A stretch of 33,887 nt of DNA from Candidatus Palauibacter soopunensis (GTDB lineage Bacteria; Gemmatimonadota; Gemmatimonadetes; Palauibacterales; Palauibacteraceae). The position numbers were made by a program, and so were the translations under genes. Below, piece after piece: positions 25,934 to 33,622 of the stretch (within the stretch, counting starts at the first letter, position 1; each line of letters opens with the position of its first letter). The stretch is from contig NZ_CANPVT010000024.1 in NCBI RefSeq assembly GCF_947581735.1, positions 116,243 to 150,129 of the forward strand, given 5' to 3'. Below the pieces are notes generated by a model. It did not search any database. It saw only the letters and a list, made by a program, of their open reading frames with translations, and was not told the DNA's origin.

Positions 25934-27368
25934 GCCGGACCATACGGACTGGAGCGGGGAGACGCTGCGCGCGGCGCTGGGGCGCGCGGCGGACTGGACC
26001 GTCGACTACCGGAAGCGGGTCGAGGAACGGCCCGTCCTCCCCGACGTCGCGCCGGGCGACGTGCGCCGCGCGCTGGCCAAGGCGCCGCCGCGCGCCCCCG
26101 AACCGTTCGAGCGCGTGCTGGCCGACTTCGACGAGCACATCGTCTCCGGTCTCACGCACTGGAATCATCCGGGTTTCCTCGCCTATTTCTCGAGTTCCAC
26201 GCGGGGGCCGAGCATCGCGGCGGAACTCCTCGTCGCCGCCGTCGGCGTGAACGCAATGTTGTGGCGAACCTCCCCCGCCGCGACCGAGGTCGAGCGCACC
26301 GCGGTGGACTGGCTGCGGCAGGCCGTCGGCCTCCCGGACACCTTCTCCGGGCTGATCTTCGACACGGCGTCGACCGCCACCTTCACGGCGCTCCTGGCCG
26401 CCCGCGAGGGCGCCGGGGACGGGGTTCGGGACGACGGCCTGCCCGGGGGGCCGGCCCTCGCCGTCTACACCAGCGAACAGTCCCACTCCTCGGTGGAGAA
26501 GTCCGCCATCGCCGCCGGACTCGGCCGCGCGTCCGTCCGGCGCATCGAGACCGACGACGCCTTCCGCATGCGCCCGGAGGCGCTGGAGGCGGCCATCGTC
26601 GCCGACCTCGAGAACGGGATTCGGCCGGCCATGGTGTGCGCGACGATCGGCACGACCTCGACGGCGAGCGTCGATCCCGTCGCGGAGGTGGCGGCGATCG
26701 CGCGCCGGCACGGGGTCTGGCTCCACGTGGACGCGGCCTACGCGGGGCCGGCGGCCATGGTCTCCGGGCAGCGGGCGCACTTTCGCGGCTGGGAGGCGGC
26801 GGATTCCATCGTCCTCAACCCCCACAAGTGGATGGGGACCTCGCTTGACTGTTCGGTGCTCCTGTACCGGGACGTGGCCCCCTTCCGGGCGTCGCTCGCG
26901 CTGACTCCGACCTACCTCGAGTCGGAGGACGACGAGACGGACCTCATGGACATCGGCCTCGCGCTCGGCCGCCGCTTCCGCGGGCTCAAGCTGTGGATGC
27001 TGTTCCGGTGCGTGGGGACGGACGGGCTGGCCGGGACGATGCGCCGGCACATCGCGATGGCCGAGGCGGCCGCGGACCGGCTCGTGGAGGGCGGCGTGTT
27101 CGAACTCGCAGCGCCGGTCTCCTTCAGCACCGTCTGCTTCCGGGCCGCGCGGGAGGGGGACCCGGCGGGCGAGGGGCGGTGGAACCGCGACATCCTCGCC
27201 CGGGTTAATGCGGGTGGACGCTCGTTTCTCTCGCACACCGAACTCGACGGGCGTTATACTGTACGGTTGTCCGTCGGGAGCGTTCACACGGAGGAGCGCC
27301 ACCTCGACGACGCGCTCGAGGCGCTCCATCGGGCCGCCGCCGACCTCTCACCGGGAGAACCGGGTTGA
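25932..27368 (+). CDS. Group II pyridoxal-phosphate-dependent decarboxylase (aromatic-L-amino-acid decarboxylase family)
   Basis: A 478-residue PLP enzyme that removes the carboxyl group of an amino acid, probably aromatic. HWNHPGFLAYF, then SPAATEVE, the PLP-Asp in HVDAAYAG (Asp267) and the Schiff-base Lys in NPHKWMG (Lys299) are all in place. The usual GTASE loop reads DTASTAT, so the substrate is not assured. The ATG at 25932 has AGGAG five bases upstream; the longer frame back to 25761 lies over the helicase. Its TGA overlaps the next gene's TTG. Confidence 0.9.
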   Translation: MPDHTDWSGETLRAALGRAADWTVDYRKRVEERPVLPDVAPGDVRRALAKAPPRAPEPFERVLADFDEHIVSGLTHWNHPGFLAYFSSSTRGPSIAAELLVAAVGVNAMLWRTSPAATEVERTAVDWLRQAVGLPDTFSGLIFDTASTATFTALLAAREGAGDGVRDDGLPGGPALAVYTSEQSHSSVEKSAIAAGLGRASVRRIETDDAFRMRPEALEAAIVADLENGIRPAMVCATIGTTSTASVDPVAEVAAIARRHGVWLHVDAAYAGPAAMVSGQRAHFRGWEAADSIVLNPHKWMGTSLDCSVLLYRDVAPFRASLALTPTYLESEDDETDLMDIGLALGRRFRGLKLWMLFRCVGTDGLAGTMRRHIAMAEAAADRLVEGGVFELAAPVSFSTVCFRAAREGDPAGEGRWNRDILARVNAGGRSFLSHTELDGRYTVRLSVGSVHTEERHLDDALEALHRAAADLSPGEPG

Positions 27369-28087
27369 ACGCCAGATTTCGTTTCGGACCCTTCGGATCC
27401 AGCTTCGGATCCTTCGCAGCCGTTGCCGGCCTGCTCTGCGGCAGCGTCGTCGCGGCAGGCTGCGCAACCGAGGCCGAGGCCGGGGGCACGCAGGAGCGCT
27501 CCTTCGTGCCGCCGGATGCCCAGGTGGCCCGCGAGCGCGCGGACCGCAACCGCATCAAGGGGGAAGAGGGCGCGCCGGTGCGCGTGGTTGAGATCTCCGA
27601 CTTCCAGTGCCCCTACTGCCGGCAGTTCCACGAGCAGACGCTGACTAAGATCGACAGCGCCTACATCTCCGAGGGCAAGGTCAGCTACCTGTGGATCGCC
27701 TACGCGAATCCGGGACACCAGGAGGCCTTCGTGTCGACGGAGGCGGCCTACTGCGCGGGGGCCGCGGGCAAGTTCTGGCCGATGCACGACATCCTGTTCG
27801 AGCGCCAGGACGAGTGGAGCGGCGCGGCGGACCCCTATGCGCTGTTCGTCGGGTACGCGGAGGAGATCGACATCGACCCCGAGTCGTTCGGCTCCTGCGT
27901 CCGGAACAGCACGCTCGCCCCGCTCGTGCTCCGCGACTACACGAGCGTCACGCAGGCCGGGATCTCGAGCACACCCTACTTCATCCTGGGCGACAGCGTG
28001 GCCCTCCGAGGCGCCGCCGATTTCGACACCTTCTCCTCGGCCATCGACACGCTGCTCATCCTGAGGGGCGGCGGCACCCAGCCGTAG
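27365..28087 (+). CDS. DsbA-like thioredoxin-fold lipoprotein
   Basis: 240 residues. The signal peptide has a hydrophobic core (SFAAVAGLLCGSVVAAGC) ending in a lipobox-like AAGC with Cys33, suggesting a membrane-anchored extracytoplasmic protein. The thioredoxin-like domain begins with EISDFQCPYCRQFHEQ, giving a CPYC active site at 82-85. The cis-Pro loop is SSTPYFILG. It resembles the DsbA/thioredoxin_4 family, a disulfide oxidoreductase or isomerase. It starts with TTG at 27365 in a TTGA overlap, with GGGAG seven bases upstream. Confidence 0.88.
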   Translation: MNARFRFGPFGSSFGSFAAVAGLLCGSVVAAGCATEAEAGGTQERSFVPPDAQVARERADRNRIKGEEGAPVRVVEISDFQCPYCRQFHEQTLTKIDSAYISEGKVSYLWIAYANPGHQEAFVSTEAAYCAGAAGKFWPMHDILFERQDEWSGAADPYALFVGYAEEIDIDPESFGSCVRNSTLAPLVLRDYTSVTQAGISSTPYFILGDSVALRGAADFDTFSSAIDTLLILRGGGTQP

Positions 28088-28094
28088 TCAGGCC

Positions 28095-29510
28095 TCACGC
28101 CGCCAACGGCCGGGTGTCGTACTGTCCCCAGAGGACCCAGAGGGCCCAGTCGAGGTCGAGGGGATCGCCCAGCCAGCGGCTCGTCGCCGTCCAGGGGTCG
28201 ATGCCCTTCTGCCGGTGCCAGTTCCGGAGCCCCGCATCGGCGGTTCGGGGCGCCCTGACGTCCTCGCGTGCCGGAGGCACGGCCGGTACCACGCAACCGG
28301 TCGGGTCGCGGAAGCGTGCCGCGCCCGGCGCCGCGCCCGCTTGCTCCATCTCCACGCGCCAGCCGCCCTCGTGCACGGCCTTGTGATGGAACCGGCACAG
28401 GAGGATCAGGTTGTCGAGCTTCGTCTCGCCCCCCTCGGACCAGGGGATGGCGTGATGCGCCTGCGTGTAGCGCGAGCCGCAGCCCGGGAAGCGGCAGCCC
28501 CCGTCCCTGACGTCGAGCGCCTTGCGGAGCCGCCATCCGACGGTCCGCTGGCGGCGGCCCACGTCCAGCACCGAGCCGGCCGGCGCGCGCTTCACTTCAA
28601 CGGTTTCGGCGTCGCAGATCAGTCGCCTGGACGTTCCCACGGGAACGTGTGAGCCGTCCTCCGTGGCCAGGATTTCGGAGCCGCCGGCCACGGTGTGGAC
28701 CACCAGTTGGACCTTCGCCTCGGCGCGACCCCCGAGCCAGGCCCCGAGCGCGTCGTGGCGCCGCTCCCCCTGGGTTGGCCGGGGCGCGAGGGTTGGCCGG
28801 GGCGCGGGCGCCGCCGGGTCCGGCTCCCCCATGGCGGTATCGGCCGCCAGCTTCATGGCGCGCTCCTGTCGGTGCAGTTCGTCGCCGGCCGCATCCAGCG
28901 TCTCGACGAGCAGGGCGCCCACCTCGGGCAGGAGCAGGCCCCGGACCTCGTACATGCCGTCAGCCGTCAGCCGGACCGTCAGGTGGCGGCGATCCGTCAG
29001 CTCCGCCAGCTCCGGCGTCCCGTCCCGCGCCGCGAAGGCGGCCTCCGCGCTTCTCCACGCCTGCACAAGACGCTCCACCTGGCTCGCCGTGTGGTAGAGG
29101 GCGAACTCGACCAGCTGCGCCTCGTTCTCGGGCGTGGCCATGCGCGTCAGCGCCCGGACCTTCGACCAGGAGAGCCGTCCCTTCTCCATCTCGGCGGAGG
29201 TCAGGGGCAGGTCGGCGAGGCGGCGGGCCGCCCGCAGCCGCTCGCGGGCCGCGCCGAGGGAGATCCCGGCCCGCCAGTTCAGCCAGTGGGCGCAGGAGCG
29301 CCACCCGCTCCAGAGTTCCTCCTCGTCGTAGCGGCGCAGCAGTGTCAGGAGCCGGTACTGGGCGGCGTCGATGTGGGCGCAGAGTTCGGCGATCTCGTCG
29401 CCGACGGGGTCGCGGTACGAGACAGCGGGGGGCGAGGCAGCAGGGATCGAGATGGCAGAGGTCGGGGCGGCAGGGTTCGGGGCGGCAGGGGCGTCGGGCG
29501 TGTCGTGCAT
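28095..29510 (-). CDS. DUF222 and HNH endonuclease domain protein
   Basis: 471 residues. A helical DUF222 region (about 35-300, with LWSGWRSCAHWLNWRAGISLG as adjoining motifs) precedes a C-terminal HNH nuclease: DGGCRFPGCG, then TQAHHAIPWSEGG, LDNLILLCRFHHKAVHEGGW. The paired Cys and His residues of the beta-beta-alpha-metal fold are all there. Such proteins are often multi-copy and behave like selfish or defence genes; no partner is visible. It converges with the DsbA-like gene with a gap of only 7 bases. The start ATG at 29510 has a poor ribosome binding site. An inverted repeat GGGGTA/TACCCC lies in its leader (29542-29561). Confidence 0.9.
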   Translation of the reverse strand: MHDTPDAPAAPNPAAPTSAISIPAASPPAVSYRDPVGDEIAELCAHIDAAQYRLLTLLRRYDEEELWSGWRSCAHWLNWRAGISLGAARERLRAARRLADLPLTSAEMEKGRLSWSKVRALTRMATPENEAQLVEFALYHTASQVERLVQAWRSAEAAFAARDGTPELAELTDRRHLTVRLTADGMYEVRGLLLPEVGALLVETLDAAGDELHRQERAMKLAADTAMGEPDPAAPAPRPTLAPRPTQGERRHDALGAWLGGRAEAKVQLVVHTVAGGSEILATEDGSHVPVGTSRRLICDAETVEVKRAPAGSVLDVGRRQRTVGWRLRKALDVRDGGCRFPGCGSRYTQAHHAIPWSEGGETKLDNLILLCRFHHKAVHEGGWRVEMEQAGAAPGAARFRDPTGCVVPAVPPAREDVRAPRTADAGLRNWHRQKGIDPWTATSRWLGDPLDLDWALWVLWGQYDTRPLAA

Positions 29511-29586
29511 GGCGTTCTCATCCGAATCTCAGGGTTCCAAGGGGGTACGCACTCATACCCCGATCTTCGGTAAATGTTCGGTTTCC

Positions 29587-29605
29587 ATCTCAACGTGATC
29601 TCAAC
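29587..29605. repeat. Short direct repeat ATCTCAAC, 11-base period
   Basis: Copies at 29587-29594 and 29598-29605, about 80 bases upstream of the DUF222/HNH gene. Spacing of one helical turn would suit an operator, but this is only a pattern. Confidence 0.4.
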
Positions 29606-29699
29606 GCCGGACCTCGACACGTTTCTCATCGATGCGGTCGAGCTTGCTGCTGTTGTCCTTCGTGATGCTAATGAGCTGCTGGTACTGATCTTCCGTCAC
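29601..29699 (-). CDS. Possible 32-residue protein
   Basis: From GTG at 29699 the frame reads a polar, probably coiled-coil peptide (TEDQYQQLISITKD, then SSKLDRIDEKRVEVRR). The register looks protein-like, and the frame stays open upstream without a good start. It could be the tail of a broken gene. No family recognised. Confidence 0.3.
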   Translation of the reverse strand: MTEDQYQQLISITKDNSSKLDRIDEKRVEVRR

Positions 29700-29802
29700 G
29701 TCGATCTTCCCTTCCTCCCGTTCCCTCGGCCTGGGGGCCGTGCCCTTCGCGATGCGGATATCTGAGGATACGGAGTGCTCAACGCGAGGCCAACCCAGCC
29801 AC

Positions 29803-31662
29803 TTATGGAACTGGCGGGGTCTCGGGGCGGGGGCGGGAGGAGCCGCCGAAGCCGAGTTGGAGGGCGGTCGTGAAGCGGGGGCCCATGGGGGAGTGGTTGA
29901 CGGAGCCGGACCACGTGAGGAGGTGGTTGCCGGGGATCCGGATGCCGTAGCCTCCGCGGACGTCGACGGCCCATGGGTCGCGGGCGCGGGCGCGGGGGGC
30001 GAGTGCGGCGCCGGGTGCAGTGCCGGCGGCAGCCGGGGCGACAGGGGACGACGCGGCGGCCGGGGCGGCGGCGTAGCGGCTGTAGACCTGGTCCTGCCAG
30101 AGGGCGCCGCCGCCGCCGGTGGCGAGGTCGCCCCAGCGGGGGGAGACGGAGAGGGACGGGCCGGTGCCGCCCTGGCTGCCGAGGCTGAGGGTGGCGCTGA
30201 AGCCCTGCTCCTCGTAGCCGGAGGCGGAGTGGACGGCGAGCATGCGGCCCTGGGCGTCGATGCGCAGGAAGCCGGCCTGGGCCTTGAGGCCGCCGACGAG
30301 TTCGAGGCCGGTGCCGGGCTGGCCGGCGCCGCCGTCGCGGCGGACGTGGGCTTCGCCGAAGGGGTTGAGGGTGAGGCCGCCGAGCCGGATCTGCTGGGAC
30401 AGCTCGGCGCCGAGGCGCACCTGGTCCACGGCGGCGGTCTGGCCGTCGAGGGTTTCGCTGCCGGTCTCGGTCTGGAGTTCGGCCCAGCCGGCGTCGGCGC
30501 GCAGGGCGAGTGAGAAGCCGCCGCCCGCGGCGAGGCGCCGGCGCAGCTCGACGAGGCCCATGCGCAGGCCGAGGTCGCTCGTCTCCGCGAGTCCGTTTTC
30601 GTGGCGCACGTTGTCCGCGTCGCCGCGGCCGGCGCCGGCCATGGCCCAGATCGAGGTCGCGCCGCTGTTCCACTGCAGGTACGGGTGGACGGCCACGAGC
30701 CGGGTCTGGAGCGCGCCGCTCGTCGCGCCGGTGCTCCAGTCGCCGGTGCCCTCGCTGCGCGCGACCGCCACGCCGAGCATGAACCGGCTGCCGAGCCACG
30801 TGTCCGCGCCGACGTAGCCGGTCTTGAGCTCGCCGTCGTAGCTGTCGCCGTCGGAGGGGGCGCCGCGGAAGGTCTGGACGTCGCCCTGGCCCCAGAGCTG
30901 GAAGCGCAGGCCGCCACCGCCGCCGGCGTCCTGGCCGCCTCCACCGACGTCGAACCCGAACTGGAACTCGGAGCCGCGAAGCGGGTCGCGTCCGCCCTCG
31001 AAGCGGGTGAGGTCGCCGACGAGGTCGCCGAAGCGGAAGAGATCGCCGAGGGTCATGTCGCTGCCGGCGGCGCGACGGCCGGCCGAGTCCGGCATGCTGC
31101 CGCCGGCGACCCCGCTTGCCTGCGACATGGCGCGGGAGGTGATGCCGGAGAGCCAGCCCCGCCACCGCTGCTCGGCGGCGGACTTCGCCTCGTTCAGGCT
31201 GAGCGGTACGTCGCGGCCCATCAGCGAGAGGCGCGAGGCGTCCGAGCGGCTCGCCATCGGGCGCCGGCCGAGCGTCATGCGGGCGCTCGCCAGATGCGAC
31301 CGGGCCATGCCCGCCAGGGCATGCGACACCATGCCGCGCGCCGCCCCGTCCGACACGCTGACCGCCACGGCCTGCGTGGCCGTGAGGCCGCCCGCGTCCC
31401 TGGCCGCGATCACGACCACGACCCTGCCGTAGCCCGTGGGCACGAGCGTGAGCACGCTGCCGGCGACCGTGGCGCGCACGACCGAGGAGTCGGACGACAC
31501 CGTGCCGAACGCGAGCACGTCCCCGTCCGCGTCCAGGAAGAACGGCGACAGTTCGATGCGGGCGGGATCCCCGCCCTCCTCGAGCGACTGCGCCGGGATC
31601 GTGCCGACGGGCATCGGCGCGTCGTTCGTCGGCAGCACCGTCACCGTCACCTTTACCGCCAC
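29803..31662 (-). CDS. C-terminal part of an Ig-like-repeat autotransporter, apparently 5'-truncated
   Basis: 619 residues from GTG at 31662. Residues 1-15 (VKVTVTVLPTNDAP) look like the last strand of one bacterial Ig-like repeat. Residues 16-105 are a full repeat (VGTIPAQSLEEGGDP, then DADGDVLAFGTVSSDSS, ending TATQAVAVSV). After a helical linker, residues from about 200 form a Gly-rich beta-barrel with alternating strands to LQLGFGG, as in outer-membrane autotransporters. There is no signal peptide. The frame stays open only about 66 bases further upstream before a stop near 31727, and the integrase gene lies just beyond. I infer the native gene was longer and was cut by integration; expression in this form is doubtful. 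Confidence 0.75.
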   Translation of the reverse strand: MAVKVTVTVLPTNDAPMPVGTIPAQSLEEGGDPARIELSPFFLDADGDVLAFGTVSSDSSVVRATVAGSVLTLVPTGYGRVVVVIAARDAGGLTATQAVAVSVSDGAARGMVSHALAGMARSHLASARMTLGRRPMASRSDASRLSLMGRDVPLSLNEAKSAAEQRWRGWLSGITSRAMSQASGVAGGSMPDSAGRRAAGSDMTLGDLFRFGDLVGDLTRFEGGRDPLRGSEFQFGFDVGGGGQDAGGGGGLRFQLWGQGDVQTFRGAPSDGDSYDGELKTGYVGADTWLGSRFMLGVAVARSEGTGDWSTGATSGALQTRLVAVHPYLQWNSGATSIWAMAGAGRGDADNVRHENGLAETSDLGLRMGLVELRRRLAAGGGFSLALRADAGWAELQTETGSETLDGQTAAVDQVRLGAELSQQIRLGGLTLNPFGEAHVRRDGGAGQPGTGLELVGGLKAQAGFLRIDAQGRMLAVHSASGYEEQGFSATLSLGSQGGTGPSLSVSPRWGDLATGGGGALWQDQVYSRYAAAPAAASSPVAPAAAGTAPGAALAPRARARDPWAVDVRGGYGIRIPGNHLLTWSGSVNHSPMGPRFTTALQLGFGGSSRPRPETPPVP

Positions 31663-31703
31663 TTGAGGTCCAACAACGTCCCAAGATGTTCGTGAAGGTT
31701 CAT

Positions 31704-31737
31704 ATAGTCCAGTAATGACAACACTTTATGGGACTAT
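31704..31737. repeat. Inverted repeat near the integrase, possible attachment-site arms
   Basis: ATAGTCC (31704-31710) and GGACTAT (31731-31737) are perfect inverted copies with a 20-base AT-rich centre. The spacing is longer than a usual tyrosine-recombinase core, so these may be accessory binding sites. Confidence 0.35.
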
Positions 31738-31785
31738 TTCACCGACACCATCAGCTAACGCCGTCCCTTGCAATCCGGCTTCATC

Positions 31786-31802
31786 CCCCATATTATGTGG
31801 GG
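31786..31802 (+). promoter_or_regulatory. Hairpin covering the integrase ribosome binding site
   Basis: CCCCATA pairs with TGTGGGG (one G-T pair) around a TTA loop; the 3' arm ends at the base before the ATG at 31803. The only Shine-Dalgarno-like bases (GGGG) are inside this arm. Confidence 0.35.
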
Positions 31803-33023
31803 ATGAGTACTGGAACGAACACCGGCCCGAAACCTCGTAAGACCAAGCCCAAGGGCCGCCATCCCCACAAGGCCCTGTCGGCCGCTTTCATCCGCTCCGC
31901 TCCGTCCGGCAGACACGCCGATGGCAACGGGCTGTACCTCTACGTCCAGCCCAGCGGAGCCCGCAGCTGGATCCAACGGCTCGTGATCCGTGGACGGCGG
32001 CGGGAGCTCGGGCTCGGCAGCGTCGCCCTTGTCTCGCTGGCCGAGGCGCGGGAGAAGGCGCGGGCCAACCGGAAGCTCGCCCGCGAGGGCGGGGACCCGC
32101 TCGCCGAGAAGCGCCGGGCGCGGGGCGTCCCCACCTTCGCCGAGGCCGCCGTGAAAGTCGTCGAGCAGCAGAAGGCCGGTTGGCGCAATCCGAAGTACCC
32201 GAGGGCTTGGCTGAGCAGTCTGGAGCGCTTCGCGTTCGGACGAATCGGCAAGATGCCGGTCACGGAGGTCACGGGGGCGGACATCTACGAGGTTCTCGCA
32301 CCGATCTGGCACGTCAAGCCCCCGACGGCCCGGACGTTGCGCCGCCGTATGCGCGCCGTCCTGGAATGGGCCGTGGCGATGGAACTGCGGCCCGACAACC
32401 CCTGCGACCGCATCGGGCGAGTCCTCGGTCCTCAGAACGATGTGGTGAAGCACATGAAGGCGCTCCCGCACCGCGAGGTCGCGGCGGCCCTTGAGAAGGT
32501 CAGGGCTTCCGACTCGCCGCCCGTCGTCACGCTGGCCTTCGAGTTTCTGGTCCTGACGGCGGCTCGGTGGGGCGAGGTGCGGTGGGCCGTGTGGCCGGAG
32601 ATGGACCACGGGGAGGGCGTGTGGACGATCCCGGCGAAGCGCATGAAGGCCGGACGCGAGCACCGGGTTCCGCTGTGCGGGCGGGCGTTGGAGATCCTCG
32701 ACGAGGCGCGGAGGCTGGACGGCGAGGGTTCCATCGTCTTCGCGAGAGGGCGCGGACGGGAGCTTGCCGAGAAGCAGGTTCGCCAGATGCTCGAAAGGCT
32801 GGGAATCGCGGCGGTGCCGCACGGCTTCCGGTCATCGTTTCGGGACTGGGCCGCCGAGGAGACCGACCATCCCCGGGAGGTGGTCGAGGCGGCGCTGGCG
32901 CACATCGTGAAGAACAAGGTGGAGGCCGCCTACATGCGATCCGACCTGTTCGAGCGTCGGCGTCGGCTCATGGATGAGTGGGCAGAGCATGTCTCGCGCC
33001 GGAGAGCGGACTCCGGGGCTTGA
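31803..33023 (+). CDS. P4-type tyrosine recombinase/integrase
   Basis: 406 residues. The N-terminal DUF4102-like domain (HADGNGLYLYVQPSG, then LGSVALVSLAEAREKA) is followed by a SAM-like core-binding domain (about 110-200) and the catalytic domain. Active-site residues are Arg255 in TAARWGEV, His340-x-x-Arg343 in HGFRSSF, His367 in LAHI, and the nucleophile Tyr377 in AAYMRSD. All are intact, so the enzyme should work. ATG at 31803 is preferred over 31728 because the extra 25 residues are not family-like. Confidence 0.93.
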   Translation: MSTGTNTGPKPRKTKPKGRHPHKALSAAFIRSAPSGRHADGNGLYLYVQPSGARSWIQRLVIRGRRRELGLGSVALVSLAEAREKARANRKLAREGGDPLAEKRRARGVPTFAEAAVKVVEQQKAGWRNPKYPRAWLSSLERFAFGRIGKMPVTEVTGADIYEVLAPIWHVKPPTARTLRRRMRAVLEWAVAMELRPDNPCDRIGRVLGPQNDVVKHMKALPHREVAAALEKVRASDSPPVVTLAFEFLVLTAARWGEVRWAVWPEMDHGEGVWTIPAKRMKAGREHRVPLCGRALEILDEARRLDGEGSIVFARGRGRELAEKQVRQMLERLGIAAVPHGFRSSFRDWAAEETDHPREVVEAALAHIVKNKVEAAYMRSDLFERRRRLMDEWAEHVSRRRADSGA

Positions 33024-33365
33024 TTGGACGTGTCGCAGCCCAAGACGCGGTTCAGAGCCCGTTTTCGGTCGCACCGGGGGCGTTTCGGGGGATCTACGGG
33101 CCACAGGATGGCCTCTAACGCATGATCTCGGGTCTCCGAGGGGTAGGGGTAGGCCGGAAACCGAGCGCTCGGCAGAGCGTGGCGCAGTCCCGAGGAGTCA
33201 GGAGACGGGCCGATCGCCCTCCCCGTCCTTGAGGCTGGCGACGACGAGGCCGAGGAGCTTGCCCGCGACGGCCCGGCCAACAACGTTTTCGGGCGGCGCT
33301 CGGGAGGGTCTTGCGGGCGGTCGCCCGGCTGGCTTGACGTAGTCTTAGGGCGTCAAGCCAGCATA
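33024..33365. other. Gap between integrase and IS110 element
   Basis: No intact gene. A minus-strand frame from about 33343 to the stop at 33198-33200 reads protein-like sequence (ENVVGRAVAGKLLGLVVASL) without a start codon, so it may be a gene remnant. A perfect palindrome closes the right side. Confidence 0.4.
33328..33362. repeat. Perfect 12-bp inverted repeat with 11-base loop
   Basis: GCTGGCTTGACG (33328-33339) and CGTCAAGCCAGC (33351-33362) with loop TAGTCTTAGGG. It ends about 5 bases from the proposed IS110 left end. No T-tract follows, so it is not an obvious terminator. Confidence 0.9.
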
Positions 33366-33419
33366 CCCTGTACCCCTGATGTACCCATTCGAGCGGGTTT
33401 CACGTTAGATCGAAGGACT

Positions 33420-33615
33420 CTAACAAGAGCGACAGGCTACCGGGCCGGGAGTAACCACAGCCTACCTGTGCCACCGAGCACCTACACGGGAGTTGTACCC
33501 CGATCCGGAAGCCGCGATGGATGCCCAGTGGGGAGTTCGCGCCATCGAGCGCCAGTACAGGGATTGGCGAGCATCGCGGCAAGGCCTTCGCTGTCAAGCG
33601 ACACCTTCACACGGG
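33420..33615 (+). ncRNA. Candidate bridge RNA in the IS110 leader
   Basis: About 200 non-coding bases sit just upstream of the transposase, where IS110-group elements encode their bridge RNA. Two hairpins are readable. The first has CCCC (33498-33501) with GGGG (33530-33533), plus inner GATCC/GGAT and large internal loops. The second is CGCCA (33550-33554) with TGGCG (33565-33569) around the loop GTACAGGGAT. Bases 33555-33562 of that loop are the reverse complement of 33366-33373. The role is inferred from position and structure. Confidence 0.45.
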
Positions 33616-33622
33616 AGGGAGC

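Noticed and set aside
29601-30944. A 447-codon Ala/Pro/Ser/Arg-rich minus-strand frame
   Set aside because: Most of it is a shadow of the autotransporter barrel; only its last 30 or so codons look protein-like and are listed separately.
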